Source: Tipula vernalis (Eukaryota > Arthropoda > Insecta > Diptera > Tipulidae). From it: a DNA stretch of 64,000 nt. Location of the stretch: NCBI GenBank assembly GCA_958295665.1, contig OY282558.1:458567995-458631994 (forward strand), in the 5' to 3' direction. Below are positions 1-13,029 of the stretch, one piece after another. Numbering within the stretch: the first letter of the stretch is position 1; each line of letters begins with the position of its first letter. Below the pieces are notes generated by a model, which was not told the DNA's origin, did no database searches, and saw nothing but the letters and a program-made list of their open reading frames with translations. The translations under genes were made by a program, and so were the position numbers.

Positions 1-1095
1 AATTACGCGAATAATAATAATTTCGGAGTTGTGCTTTGAAATATTTTTATGTTAAAAATTATTACAGATACTTAGTTTTCAAAACGGTTAATATAGAAAA
101 ATTATAAAGCGTAACCACTCTCTGCACTTTTTAATAAAAACATATATGTATTGTGTCTGATTGACCTACTTTACAAAAAAACTACACATACATACAAAAT
201 ATTTTAATTTTAGTACTAAATGTGTTGGCCTAAATTTTCTAAATGTTTTAAATTTTTTGTCGGTGTGACGTGACCCAAACGGGAATCATTCAAGCAGACT
301 GCAAAATTTATTACCAATTTCTATTTATTTAATGTCTCCATTGTTCGGGTGCTACTATATGCCTGGGAATAATTAGCTCGAAATTTAAAAAAAAAAAATT
401 GCGGAAATTCATTTTTAACTTAAAAAATGAGTATTTTATTCAAAAGTACACGTATTTCAATTTTATATAAATTAAAGACTCAAATACAACGCAACTTCAT
501 GGTAAATTTACAATCAGTGATCAAATTACTCTGCTACCAACACAAAAGAAGAAACAAAGAGCTTAAAACTTGATGTTTAACTTAATTAAAATAAAAATTA
601 TATGTGGTTAGAGCCCAGATTTAATCGATGATAATTGGAGAGCAATCTCGAGTTCATGTTAAATTAAATTCAAATCAAATGAAATTTTGAACAAAATTTG
701 ACAAAAGCTTGAACAGAGTTTGAAAGCTGCTAACGAAACTGATAAGCATTTAAAAAATTCATAGTCAACATAATTTCCATTATAAACTACAAGCATAAAT
801 GGAAATTTTCTTCAAGGTTCTGTTCAAAGACGAATACAAGATTCACAACATATCAAACCACAATCATTTTAAATTTACTATTCCTCTAACTAAATAATCT
901 AGAGTGAGTCTAGATTATTGAAAAAAAAATGGTAAATCCACAAAGAAGCCGCAATAAACAATAATACTAATATGTGCGAATCAACCTAAATATGTATTGT
1001 GAATCTACTTTGAAATTTAATACTCGTAAAATTTCCAAGCACTTGAAAGAAGAAATATAAAAGTGTCCTCCGAATTTGGTCAAACTTAAATATTA
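1..1095. other. AT-rich non-coding stretch, no gene seen
   Basis: All frames are broken by frequent stops and I recognise no protein motif. Around 686-760 there is a run of TTTGAA-type words (aacaaaatttgacaaaag) that resembles the tandem unit at 1510-1910, so this may be an outlying, more decayed copy of that repeat. Confidence 0.5.
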
Positions 1096-1178
1096 ATTGA
1101 ATCGGTCATTTCAGAAACCCCACATGTTACATTAGTGACTAGTGTAATATGTGGGGTTTCTGAAATGACCGATTCAAT
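1096..1178. repeat. 83-bp near-perfect palindrome (foldback)
   Basis: The two halves are reverse complements over about 36 bp (attgaatcggtcatttcag at the left matches ctgaaatgaccgattcaat at the right) with one or two mismatches near the centre and only a few unpaired bases. The transcript of either strand would fold into one long hairpin. It carries no open frame. The form is that of a palindromic MITE or foldback element; no target duplication is obvious. Confidence 0.8.
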
Positions 1179-1509
1179 TATGTTATATTTAATTTCACAA
1201 TCACTTTTCAAAAAATTTTATAAAGTTTGAACGTAGTTTGATAGAAAATTGATCGATTAATTCTTGGAATCGTGTTAACAAATTTGATTGAAATAAGAAA
1301 CAAAATTGATTGAAAACACATTAAAATTTTCTTATTTTACGAATTTTAGTAAACAAAATTTGTAAATCGTAGATTTAATCGATAATAATTTGAGACAAGT
1401 TTTAATCAAACTATTTACCATAAAATTATTAAAAATATTTCGATTTACAGAAGTAGACTACAATACATAGAACCGAGGTCAAGTATAATCAAATTATACT
1501 AAGCTAAAA

Positions 1510-1910
1510 TTTAATTTTGAACAGAATTTCACAAAAGTTTGAAAGGGATTTGAAAAACATAAAATTTTAAAAAAATAATCAGACCAGAATTTCACTTATT
1601 AACCTTTCCTTTTGAAAATTATTTGATCATTGTAAAATCTTAATCAAATTTAACTTTGAACAAAATTTCACAAAAGTTTGAAAAGAATTTGGAAAAACGA
1701 TTACATTTTTACAAAATAATAAGACAAAAATTGTACAGTTAACCTTTCGGAAATTATTTGTTAGTAAATTCATAATTTAATTGTAAAATATCACAAAAAT
1801 TTGAATGGAATTTGAAAACGTTAGATTTTTAAAAAATAATCAGACAAGAGTTTTCCTGATTAATCCTTTCTTTTTGGAAATTACTTCAACGTAAATTCAT
1901 AATTTAATAA
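1510..1910. repeat. Tandem repeat, about three copies of a 130-140 bp unit
   Basis: Three consecutive copies begin near 1515, 1654 and 1785. Each opens with a variant of 'gaacaaaatttcacaaaag', continues through 'tttgaaa..gatttgaaaa', an A-rich stretch 'ataatcagacaa' and a 'ttaacctttc' block, and ends in 'aaattatttga'. The copies differ by many substitutions and small indels, so the array is old. It has no coding content. Confidence 0.65.
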
Positions 1911-2394
1911 AATAACGTTTAGATGAAAAATAGGCTATTCAAATTGCCCATTAGACGAACTTGAATATAACATGAATTGATTCAATGGAAAAGTTTATGA
2001 AAGACAGGTTTTCACAACAATCGCCAGATACGACGAATTTTAGTTGAAATCATTTTGGTAAATGTATTCAATTCCTAAATATACTATATACTGCTGCGTT
2101 CAAGGGAATTAAACAAAATCTCTAACTTTAATTTGAAGGGCTACCGAAACATCCGCAACGCATACAATTCGGTTTAAAAGCAAACGGCTAACTAAAATAT
2201 TTTAGGTCACGTAAGCAAAATTATACGCTTAGAATATGTGGTGATTTTGTACCTGATTAGCCTGCAACTCGATGAAAACCGACATCCGATCTCTATAGGA
2301 ATCAATCACGTCAACCATTTTCCATTGATTCATGGCTAGCAGAAAATGGTTACAGCGCAAAAAAAAACAAATGCGATGGCTGAAATCGAGTATA

Positions 2395-2800
2395 AAAGGC
2401 CCCTCAGAAAGTCAGATTAAAGTTATAGAAAAAATACTAAACCTGGAAGTCTCTTAAATAATTGAAAGCTTTTATGGGATAACTGAACCGTTTTCAGCGG
2501 TATAAACAATATTGCTGCCAATGAATTTCTCCGTTGAATCGTTTGAAAACAATAAACGTAAGTTCGTTTACGGACTAATGACCAAGTACAACTAAATCAA
2601 GTAGTTATTAATGAAAATATTTAAGAACTTCGCCGTTAACAACTATAATCAAAGCGAGAAGGAAGCTTTGTCGATAATTTTTTCTAGGTATCAGCCAATA
2701 CTCCAATATTTTCAGCCCAAATAAAAAGTTACCGGAGATACGTCATCTCGGAAATTCAGATGTTTTGCCGAGACTCCCAGAAGGCCCAGATGAAGATTTT
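2395..2800 (+). pseudogene. Gypsy-type LTR retroelement pol relic (RT thumb and RNase H)
   Basis: Three short collinear pieces in different frames read as Ty3/gypsy pol. Near 2405-2460 a frame gives SQIKVIEKILNLEVS followed by LKAFMG, the RT thumb pattern in which a 'kv.aI.nl..P' block precedes 'LrsFlGl'. Near 2630-2720 NNYNQSEKEALSIIFS matches the RNase H block around the catalytic Glu. Near 2750-2797 NSDVLPRLPEGPDEDFNE resembles the 'NADaLSRLP' motif that closes the RNase H region. Stops and shifts separate the pieces, and no LTR was found, so it is a dead fragment. Confidence 0.6.
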
Positions 2801-2959
2801 AATGAGTAGGAAAATTTATAAATCATTATTGAAAGAATTTCCTGTTAGTCCAAAATTAGAAGTCGAATGTACCATCATCTATACGAAAAATTTTGTCAAG
2901 AATATTAGTGCATGCATTAGGATACGAATACTTTCAATTGATATTTTCGTTTAAGTTAT

Positions 2960-5000
2960 CTTTGAATATAAAATTGTTATGTTGTTCTGACGTTCTTGGG
3001 TTACAGACAGAAGCATATCATACTTCCTTTTCATCTCTGCTTCATTTGAAATAACCAATATGGAGATCATTGTGTTTGACAGAGCAACATCTTTAGAATC
3101 AGGCAAATTTTAAAATATGTGCCATCGTCGTTCGATCGATAAAACCGCAATTAAATGTTAGAACCAATTAAAAATCTCGAAAATTGTGACACAACTCTGT
3201 TGTTAGATTATTATGTGCTTTTTCTGTTTTCTGAAAAGACGTTTACCACCAATTTTATTTTCTATCCATTTACTTATTTTGATCACTAGGCAATACATTT
3301 TTTTAATAGGAAACGCCAATATACATAGGTCAAACATAGTGGTTGCATTGTTAATTTAGTTTTCTGTATATAAGCAATCATTTTTATTTGTGAATTAAGG
3401 TGCCTATTTTTATATGATCCTGGATGCATTGAATGCACAGATCTTGGTGATACGTAAGACTGACGTGAACAGCGATTTTTGTGAAAATATAATAAACTCT
3501 ATTGGTAGCTATAACCACACATCCCAAAAAATTATTTTTATTGGTTAATTGGGAAAATGGATTCAATTTATTTCTAAATTTCCGAAAATCTGTTTCAATA
3601 CCCTTTGACTATATATTTTGTGAAATATCCAATTTTAATATTGGCGATTATTCCAGAAAGAGTACTGTATCACCCTAAAATGTTTCCAATCGAGCAAACA
3701 CCAAAACCACACCTCCACAATGAAATGATTTATTAGTCTGGAGCATATTCCTGTTGTTTTCGTAAGGTAAAGTAGAACCGAATAGATAATAAGGAAAATC
3801 CTGGTACACATTTTACTTGTTACAAAATACAAAAGTTTATTTAAAAACTGAATGAAGAACTGCATGTTGGAAAAACTCGTAAACGAACGAAGCTAAAACA
3901 AGAAATCCATTAAAAGTTTACCTGCAATAAATTGAAAAACTTTTCCCTTTCTTCATAAAATTATAACATCGTACACATGTATGTAAATGCCACAAAATAT
4001 AGTGCGTCAAAATAAGTATGTTACATCCATGTTTTAAATAAAGATTTATATAATACATTATGCACATGTTGTGCACACGTGATATACCTTATCAGAATAA
4101 ATTTTATTTTTAATTTGACCTACCACCACAGTTTTTTCCTATATTCGTATATAATACATTTTGTCCATTTACGTTCATACATCTACGATGCTGTAACATT
4201 TCAATTTGCCTTATACGAGAAACGGCGCAGCAAAAAAAAAATCTAAACAAAATATTTTCATTTATCTATAAATAGCCCGGGAAAATAATTTTCATGAAAT
4301 TTCTATATACACTGTAATTATTGTGCATTAACAGACACACACACATACACACAACGTTTTCTATTTGTTTTAATTTAACGTTGAATTATTGCCAAAATTA
4401 TATCAAAATTCTTAAATAAAAAATAAAAAATTTCGCGGTTTTCATTATTGTACATATTGTTGCTCCACCGTATTTTATACACATTCAAAAATATTTTGGA
4501 ATACATACATTCTTATATTGTGCACTGAGTACATGTATGCATAAGATATGTGGTTTATGATTTGTTGCATTTTTCGCCACTTCTTCTTGTAGATGAAAAA
4601 TAATTTATAGTTTGTCAACCGTGGAAGTATATAAATAATAAAAAGTCAAATAAAGTTGAGAAATGAGGAAATATTTTATTTTAGTCGTCATAACAAAATT
4701 TAATATTTGTTTTAATTAAATAAAATGCGGTTTTGTAGCCCACTAGTGGCCGGAGGATTTAAATTATTCTGTTTAAATGAACGTCGATTTAATAGGGAGT
4801 CATATTTTGGTACGTTTATGTTTTCTTTTTATGAATACCTAATACTACTTAACTAGTTTGTATTCCTAATTTTAGAAAAGGTTTAACCTACCCTTTACCA
4901 AATTTGTTTTAATTGCAGTAAAATAGCTGTGGGAATAATGACTAAAGAAATGAATTCGGATTTCGGACATTTAAAATTCGAAATTCACTGCCATCTAGGA
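2960..5000. other. AT-rich non-coding stretch
   Basis: No convincing gene. The longer open frames here (for example 3384-3566 and 3635-3865 on the minus strand) have low-complexity, Phe/Ile/Lys-rich translations with no motif. A short CA microsatellite lies at about 4334-4355. Confidence 0.5.
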
Positions 5001-8000
5001 TTAATTTAGTAGAACTTTACAAATATTTTTAGGTTAGTCCCAATTAATACTCTACCAGTTTCATAAGAATAGAAAAATAAACTTTTTGAAAGTTAAAAGC
5101 CCTTTTAAAAGTCTCAAAAAACTAAACATTTGAAGGTCTCTAGAATCTTTTACTTAATGAAATATTTGAAAGTGAAAAATCTGATATTCTAGCTAATTTC
5201 CCAAAAATACTAAAATTGAAGCTTCGAAACGCTTCGGATACCATGGTCTTAATTAAACAAAAAAAAAAGTCTTTTCTGGTCATGTGTTTGTAGCAAATAA
5301 AAGTCGTGAAAGACCCGAAAATCGTAAAAGTTTCCAATAAAAGTAAGTTTCCGTGAAAGTATTATTATAACTAATCTATCTCATAGTATCGAAACATTTG
5401 ACAATTTAAAAACAAGTAAATACCTTCTAGTATGTACTTTTTACTTATTCATTGCAGCTATTAGGTTCTTGAAAAGCCCTAAAAGAATGAAAAATTGGAA
5501 TTGTCGAACCAACAAAATGAATGAGTTCAAAAGACCAAAGAAATTAGTCTCAAAGTATTTTCAACAGATTTAAAAATTCTGAAAATCAGCGTCAAGCCTT
5601 TCAAATCCTTGACTAAGAAGCACAACATAAAATTTGCTGAAAGTTTTGAAGATCAGCAAAATCTAGCTCGAGAGAAAGCGAAATAAAAATATCTTTAATC
5701 TTAAAAATTGTGAAATTGACTAGAAAATTTTCAAAATATTTTTGAACTCCACAATCATAAGCAATTTAGGAAATGGTTGAAAAGCGTTAGTTTTGAACAG
5801 CGTTTTCTAATATTTTCTAAAATTTTGAAAATTTTGAAAGTATTGAAATTGGAACAAGATTTCATAATAATAAAACCAAAATTTATTCGAAATTCAAAGC
5901 ATTTGACATTCGAATAAATTTTGTAAATATTAACATACTCGAACATGCCTAAAATTACTAAAAATAATAAATTTCGTGAATATCTTAAAATTTTGAGAGT
6001 AATTAAACTATTAAGTATTTTGAAAAATTTTGAACCTCCTTAATAAGCATTGTCAAAGATTGTCGCAGCAGGGAAAGTTTAGAAGATTGGAAATGAAAAA
6101 CTTTCAATGTTTAGAAAATATTAAACTCAAATTTTTCAAAATAAATTTTTTAAATGCTTTAAAGTTGAAAGCCTCGAAAACACTTGCAAAGTATTCTAAA
6201 TTACAATTTCATATTTCATGAATTTTAAAAATTTTCACAAGAATACAGATGTGTTCTACATCGAAATTTCACAATTTTGGCATTATTCTTCTAAACTTTA
6301 TCAAAATTCAATATTCAAAAAATAAAATTTCAAATGTTTTAAATATTTCAGTAAAAACATATTTTGCAAAATTTAAAATTTCGAAACTTTTTACATCTAA
6401 AATTTTTAAAATAAGACGTCTTACAGTTTTCTCAAAATCAAGAAACGTCATATATTTCAAAAGAGTCATTGAATGTTAAAAGGTAGCAAGTCATGAACAT
6501 TTTGCGAGTGTTGAAAGCAGATTTTGAGAATAAAAAAATTTTATGAGGGTTGATCCCTTGTTAGGTACGTTATTATTCAACATTTTAAATTTTAAAATAT
6601 GTTCGAAATGCCAGTAACCTTAAAAGTCTTCAATGGTACAAAGCCATATAAAATTTTCAAAATTAGGAACTAAAATTCTTATGTAATAATGAATGTAAAA
6701 TGGTATCTTTAAAAATTCTCAAATCAAAATTCGGCAATTCCAAATAGAACGAAATAGATTAACAATAAATCTGAATTGAAAATTCATGGGTAAAGCTTCT
6801 TAGAATTGAAATTTTGTCAAATACTTAGATCAATACCAAAAATTAATAGTACACTTAAAGAAGAATTTGGCATGTCCCGAATTCTTTAAAATTTCAAAAA
6901 ATTTCGAGGTTTGCGACATTTCTTCTAAACTTTATTGAAATTCAATATTCAAAAATTGAAATTTCTAACATTTTGAAAGTTCTGAAAACATTAAAATTGG
7001 AATCATTTCTAGAAAATCATAAAATTTTTAGTGTTCAAACTCTTAAAATATTTTGCTATATTAAAATTCTTAACAACTCCTTTGGTAACTCTTTGAATTG
7101 CTTCACATTTTTAAAAATGTCTTGAGAGTCACGAGAGTGGTTTGGAACGCTTAAAAGTTGATAAATCGAAAATTTCTTGTGCTTAATGGCCTTGAAAATC
7201 TTAGTTAAAAGTTGGGAAACCAAGCGCTTCCAGAAATTTTTATAAAAATGAAATCCTTTTTAAGCTCTGAAAATTGTCAATGCTTTGAAAATGTTATGTA
7301 TGTCCCGAGGTATTAAAAGTTTTGAAATCTTAAAAAACACAAAAAACTTCTCGATAAATTTCTTTATTTTTATTAACCTTCTTGTTTCATACAGTTTATG
7401 AAGTTGGGGAACTGGCCCATTTTCTAGTTTAAATTGGTTCTCTTCATTTATTTTTTCACAAGGCTTGAGGGAACCTTTCAAGAATTTATAAAATTTCCTA
7501 AAATTTCTAATATTTTTAATTATTTTTAAAGTTTCATAAAATTCTAAAAAACCAAACAATTTAAAAATATTAAAAACATTGAAAGCTTTAGAATTGGAGT
7601 TAGCCTTTAACATGTTTTTTAAGTTTAGAAAAGTACTTTAGGATTCGATATCAAAAATTCAAAGTACCATAAATTGGAATTTGACATTTCCATCATTTTT
7701 TAAAATTTCAAAAGTTTTCAGAGGTTTCCGACGTTGAAATTCAATAAGTCTAAAAGTCAATATTCAAAAATAAAATATAAAATTTAAAACTTGTTTTCCA
7801 GAATGAAAAATTCCGAAAAAATCTGAAAATCTATAAACCGAACTTTCTTTTTTACTGAAATACTGATAAAAATTTAAACAAAACGTCATAATTTAAAATT
7901 TGAAATTTTAAAAATTATGAATTGAAATTTTTTTGAAAGTAAAATTTTATGTTAAAAATTTCAAAACTTCCTACAATAAAATTCTTCTTTTTTGAAATTT

Positions 8001-8450
8001 AATAATTCGAATTATAGTTTATAAATTCAAAATAATAAATTCGATAAAATTCAAAACAGGGAATTCATTTCTTTTTGAAAAATTCGCAATGGTGAATTAA
8101 ACTTTCAATTTAAAATTTAGAGAGAAATTTTTATTTTGAGTGTATTGAAACTGGAAAATTGAAAGCTTGTTCAAAAAATAAAAACCCGGTAATAAAACTT
8201 AAAAAACTTAAAACTTAAAAATTTTAAAAATTTAAAATCCGATGAAAGTAGTTTGATAGTTTCTTAGAATTCATTAATTTGATTTAGTAAACCGAAATTC
8301 GGCCAAACTCTTGGTACTTGGACTTAAAATGATCGTTTTAAACGAAATTTCGTAAATTTTTAAATCGACGTAAACTTTGATTTGTGAATTTAAAATTTAA
8401 GTTTACGACTTTTAGATTTCAAGTATTCAATAAATTACGGAATCGGGCAT
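5000..8450. repeat. Degenerate low-complexity AT repeat region
   Basis: For about 3.4 kb the sequence is built from endlessly varied forms of words such as 'tttgaaaattttcaaa', 'ttcaaaattt' and 'attgaaatttt' on both strands. Open frames (6030-6221, 6249-6479, 7260-7613 minus) translate to monotonous Lys/Phe/Leu/Asn/Ile-rich peptides such as LKFFKINFLNALKLKA and come from this word bias, not from selection on a protein. It looks like a long-decayed simple or tandem repeat. Confidence 0.6.
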
Positions 8451-11400
8451 TAAAAAATTGCGAAATTTTGTGATTTATTTATCTTGTAGTTTAATCCTCA
8501 ATCAAAATATTAAACAAATCGATTAATTTTGGATTTGCGATGCGGAACACATAACCAATTAATTATTGTCTAAATCTAAAAATACTTATTTTAAAAATGT
8601 CCCGGGTCACATTTTTACATTTTTCTTTCAATTATCTCTGCATCGATTGCATCAATAATAATCGGGTATTATTAGAAATGAGACATCTGACAAGATATTT
8701 TCCGCAGTTTCTGTTGTTTTATTTTCCCTCACAGCAATATTAAATTTTAAACACTGTCACTTCTTTATTATAAGCAAATATTTTGCAAACATCTGTTTTT
8801 ACTACACCCAAACCAACAAATACATAATTGAACTAATTGATTATCTGTCTCAGTTCCAAATGTGTCAATATAGATGAACCCAAAAAATACAAATAATTCA
8901 TTTTTGTGTTTCATTCTGTCAATCAAAGATAATTTTCACAACACAGATAATTTCGAGTACGTCAATAAAACATTTTTCTAAACATAGAATTCTGCACCGT
9001 ATAATACCGATTTAAAGCTATTGCTGACCTAATTAAAATGTATATACACATTAGTCTAACCCATAAAAAAATGCAACAGCATCTACATATACCATATACA
9101 GAAAGTAATGTACAAAAAAATTTCGTTTCAGTCGCATCATTTTCACACAAGCGCAATTCCATTTTTGGGGTCGAATATTTTCATTTATTCTAGATGTAAC
9201 TGCATCCAACTATATAAAATTCCAAGGATCATCCTTGAAACTATAAATAAAAAAAAAGTAAATATTTGGTCCAGAAAATTTTTCCAGCTATCTAGTGTTC
9301 CAATTTCTCATTTATGTACTTCCTCTATATACATACACATAAGCTGGATAATGCTGTATAAATAAATTTTGATTTGTATCTTTTTGTAAGCAAGCCACTT
9401 TATACTCTTAAGAGAAAGGTAGGAATGAAGACTTTACAATAAGAAAAAAAATTAAAGTTGTATGGAATGTAAATTGCAAAAGTCACAAAAATATTTTATG
9501 TACTCGTACAAGACAAAAAAACAAAAAATATTGAGACAATCGTGATTGTTGGTGTGTTGAAATGTAATCAACAATTTTTCATTCGTTTATTTAGCTATAC
9601 GAAGACGAAGGCGAAGAAGAAGACCTACGAAGAAAACTTATTGATTTTCTTTTGTGTTTAATGTTAGAAGGTTTGTTGTGTCTGAAACAGTAAAACGATG
9701 GATGATTTAATATTAAATTTTATAGTTTTTTTGTTATTGTTTTAGGGATAAAAAGTTTAGTGTTATTGACTGGCAGTTCAAAAAAACAATTATGCCATGA
9801 ATTTATGATTTCAGACAAAATATCATTTATGAAAATATTTTGAAAGATTTGATTGATTTGACTGAATTTGCTATAATTTGGATTGGACTTACAATTAGTG
9901 GTGGTCAGTTTCTTAGTTTTTAGTAAAATAAAAAATTTGGCAGAGTGTTTGTAAAACTGTTGGTGCTAAGGGTGACACAGTATGTCTAGAAGGAGTTGTC
10001 CAAATTTTAATGGGGAATACTACAGAACAAGGGCGCCATTAATTTGTGGAACCGAAACATCGACACCGTTAATGTTAATTATGTTTGCTATTACTTTCCA
10101 GATAGATCAAAGCCGGACTCATCGAATAAAACCACCAAAAATTTGTTAGTTTGTCTAAACGTTTTGCTTTCAGGAAGGTTTGGAGAGAAATTTTTCGGGT
10201 CGAAATTAATGGACACTCTTTTACCGGTGTCAAGTTTTTCAATAAGCTTTAAAAAATCAAACTTTCGTAAACTAAAAACATTCATTTGAAACGAATTTTA
10301 AGCCAAAAATCTTATCTATTATCAATTTGGCTTGAAATTCTTTTTATTAGTTTGAAAATCCTTTCACTTTATTGAGAAATAGGCGCTTTGATAGGACGTT
10401 CGATCCTTATTCCATGATAGTTCCGATGTTATCTAATTTAGCCTTCAGTTCAGGATCATTTTATGTCACCAATGTACTTTTCAATAGTATCAGTAATTTA
10501 AGAGTTCAAATTAGGGGTTCATTGTGGTCTAGCTTATGAATATACGAATAACGCAATTGTCTGAAGAGTAGTTCAAGTACCTCGTCCCCAAATCAAATTG
10601 CTTAGAAATAAATAAGTAAACATGTTAGCATATCGTTATGACATGACGAATTCACAACTCTTATAATGCTGTTTGTAACGACATCCAATTCATAGATTTT
10701 GAAATTTTATAAATCGAAACATATTCTGAGAATAAAAGTTTAGTAACAAATATTAGAGTTCCAGATTGGGAATCCAACCCAATCATTTCAGAAACTTTGG
10801 TTTAATAACATTCGAATAAACAGCGTCCCAATTTATTACCGGTCGGGATGCTGTAGCGTTCAGTTATTCGAAGAAGCTTATTTCCTGGTCAAATATCTCG
10901 GACTACGTAGAAAAACGCTAGATAATGTAACTACTTGTAAACCAAGTTTAAGTATAAAAAGAAAGAGTTTGAAATGAATTTTTAGAAAGTCTAACGAAAA
11001 TAATTAAACCAATTTGAATAATGTTTATAATTTTTGCAGCAAGTCTGAAATCTGCTTGAAAACTTCTAAATTTGTAAGAATACCCAAAAATCGCCTAAAA
11101 ACTCGTTACAATAATGTAGCAAGCATTGTACGTGAAAGCGTTAACGAGAAGATTATTGAATAGTTTGAGTTGACGTACCATCTAGCATAAGTGGCGTAGA
11201 CTATTAACCATTTTCATAAAAACCATTTGATAAAAATCTCAAAAAATCTAATAAAAATTTATTTAATCAATATCCGCACCACTTCGCAAAACTCGAACAG
11301 ACGTAATAAAACTTTAGTAAAAAAAATTCACGTTAAAAGTATCCTCGCACTCACCAAACCTAAAAAAGGGATCAATAAATTTGATTTACGAGTATGTACA

Positions 11401-11545
11401 GACTAGTAGAATATTATACTGTACATGGAAACAATCTATCTTATTTTTTTATGTTGTATGTTCAAAAAAATCTATGCTATTTAATTCATGAAAGGGTGTA
11501 TAAAAAAACTATCCATATTTACGTACACATAAATTGTATCCCTTA
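8450..11545. other. Unassigned AT-rich region
   Basis: No gene I can support. A Glu/Asp-rich stretch at about 9595-9690 (plus frame LYEDEGEEEDLRRKLIDFLL) follows a tract resembling a splice acceptor, but it is short and unassigned. The 9960-10930 stretch is less AT-rich and has retroelement-like short frames, none of which I could place in a family. Confidence 0.35.
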
Positions 11546-11546
11546 C

Positions 11547-11579
11547 CTTGGCATTTCTAGGGCGTAGTAATCCATCCAT
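11547..11579 (-). other. Candidate short first coding exon (low confidence)
   Basis: On the minus strand an ATG begins an 11-codon frame, MDGLLRPRNAK, that ends exactly at AAG|GTAAGG, a near-consensus 5' splice donor. A small start-codon exon followed by a long intron is common in insect genes, but I found no matching downstream exon at lower coordinates and do not recognise the peptide. A chance ATG plus GTAAGG is quite possible. Confidence 0.15.
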
Positions 11580-11832
11580 TTAGAACAACATAAAATGTAA
11601 AAACTTTTATATATTTTCTCTATTGCGGCACCAACAGATCGCTTTTAATTTTGAAATGATAGCGCGCACATACAAATTTACAATAGAAAAAGAGAGAGAC
11701 AATGGAGTGGTTTTAGCAAAGCGGACTTATTAGGGGTGCACATTTTGGAATATAAAAATTAGGGATTGTGAAGTGAAATGGCAAACAAAAAATTTCTATT
11801 CTACATTCTATAAAGATTACACTAAATTTAAT

Positions 11833-11855
11833 AAAAAAAAAAAAAAAAAAAAAAA
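11833..11855. repeat. Poly(A) homopolymer run, 23 bases
   Basis: An uninterrupted run of A in the plus strand. It is a simple homopolymer, and the poly-Phe stretch in the minus-strand frame across it is an artefact. Similar shorter tracts occur at about 14128-14144 (T) and 20072-20091 (A). Confidence 0.7.
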
Positions 11856-11989
11856 TTTGGTTCATATTTCTGCGGATTAACAGATAACACAAGTTGTTAG
11901 GGGATTTGAATTCAACAACATAAAAAAAATTGCTTACCACGCACAAAAGGGTCCCGATATAAATGTGTTGACACAAAATGTTTCTCGAC

Positions 11990-12965
11990 AATTTACAAAC
12001 ATAAATACATACTTATTTGTCTATGTCAAACAATTATTCTAATTTTTTATGTTGTGTATCGTTTTTAATCTCGTTGTTTGGGCATTACCCACGTTCACGA
12101 ATTTATTTAAGATATCCTTTATTTATCCTCACTGTCGTCGTCGACCATCGTACACACAAAGCCTAAGGTAAACTAACAATAAAAATACATTGAAATCAAA
12201 ATGAAAAATGTTTTGTATTACGTAAAATGGAGAATCCAAAAAAGAAAATGGTGTTGCGAACAGGAGTGGGTTCCAAATTCTGAATTAAACGAATTCTGCT
12301 CTATAAAATTTAAATTTGCAAAATTGACTAAGTAATTTAAATAATACGTTTTTTAAAATCGAATTTTACATAAACAATTCTGAATTTTGAAAATGTTTTT
12401 AATGAAATTATAAATAAATTTTAAAAATTTGTTTGAAATTTCGAAAATTTTTGAAAATTTAAATTTTCTGGTTTTATACAATAAATTTTGAAACCTGAAA
12501 ACACAACTTTTATTTTACAACATACAAATGAAAATTTTAATAATTTTGCTTACGAAAAAAATTCGAATATGTTCGGTAGATAAGACATGAAATTTGAATT
12601 TCTTAATTAGAGTAAATTTTGTTAAAAAAACTTGAATTTTGAATTCTGAGAAAATAATTTTGAGTTTACAACAAACAAATGGAAATTTTAAAAACTTTAC
12701 TTCGAACTAAATACCAACATTTGAAATTAAAACTTCGATAGGTAAGGCTCGATGCATTAACTTCCTATGACGTTTACAATGGAACTTTAGATCTCTTGAA
12801 ATGACAAATTTAATAACATTTTGAAGTGTAGCGAAATTTTACAGAATACTAAAGTATTTTTGAAATCGAGTTATAGAATTAGAAAAATTTGAAAGAACTT
12901 TAATGTTTATGAATTTTTAAACTTTGTAAGAGAGGGAAACATTTATTTTTTGAGCTCTGCATTCC
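11990..12965. other. AT-rich non-coding stretch
   Basis: No protein motif seen. From about 12300 to 12950 the TTTGAAATTTT-type word bias of 5-8.4 kb recurs at lower density. Confidence 0.4.
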
Positions 12966-12969
12966 AACA

Positions 12970-13025
12970 AAACCGGTCCCACCCGATCCAAACATTACAG
13001 CTTTAACTACTACTTAGTTGTCAAC
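12970..13025 (-). repeat. Probable relic of a tRNA-derived SINE head
   Basis: The stretch 'aaccggtcccacccgatcca' followed by 'acagctttaactac' and 'gttgtcaaca' aligns in order with the 5' head of the SINE at 45135-45459 ('cccggtacctcccgatccaa', 'gcagctttaatcac', 'ggtgacaaca'). About four bases in five agree over some 55 bp, but the RNA polymerase III box B is destroyed. The body of the element is not recognisable, so this is a head-only relic of the same family. Confidence 0.45.
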
Positions 13026-13029
13026 AAAT

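Noticed and set aside
7260..7613. 117-codon minus-strand frame
   Set aside because: The peptide is a low-complexity run of Lys/Phe/Leu/Asn from the degenerate AT repeat; no motif and no splice context.
9595..9690. Glu/Asp-rich possible exon (LYEDEGEEEDLRRKLIDFLL)
   Set aside because: A pyrimidine tract and AG precede it but there is no good donor, no homologue I recognise, and the frame is only about 30 codons.
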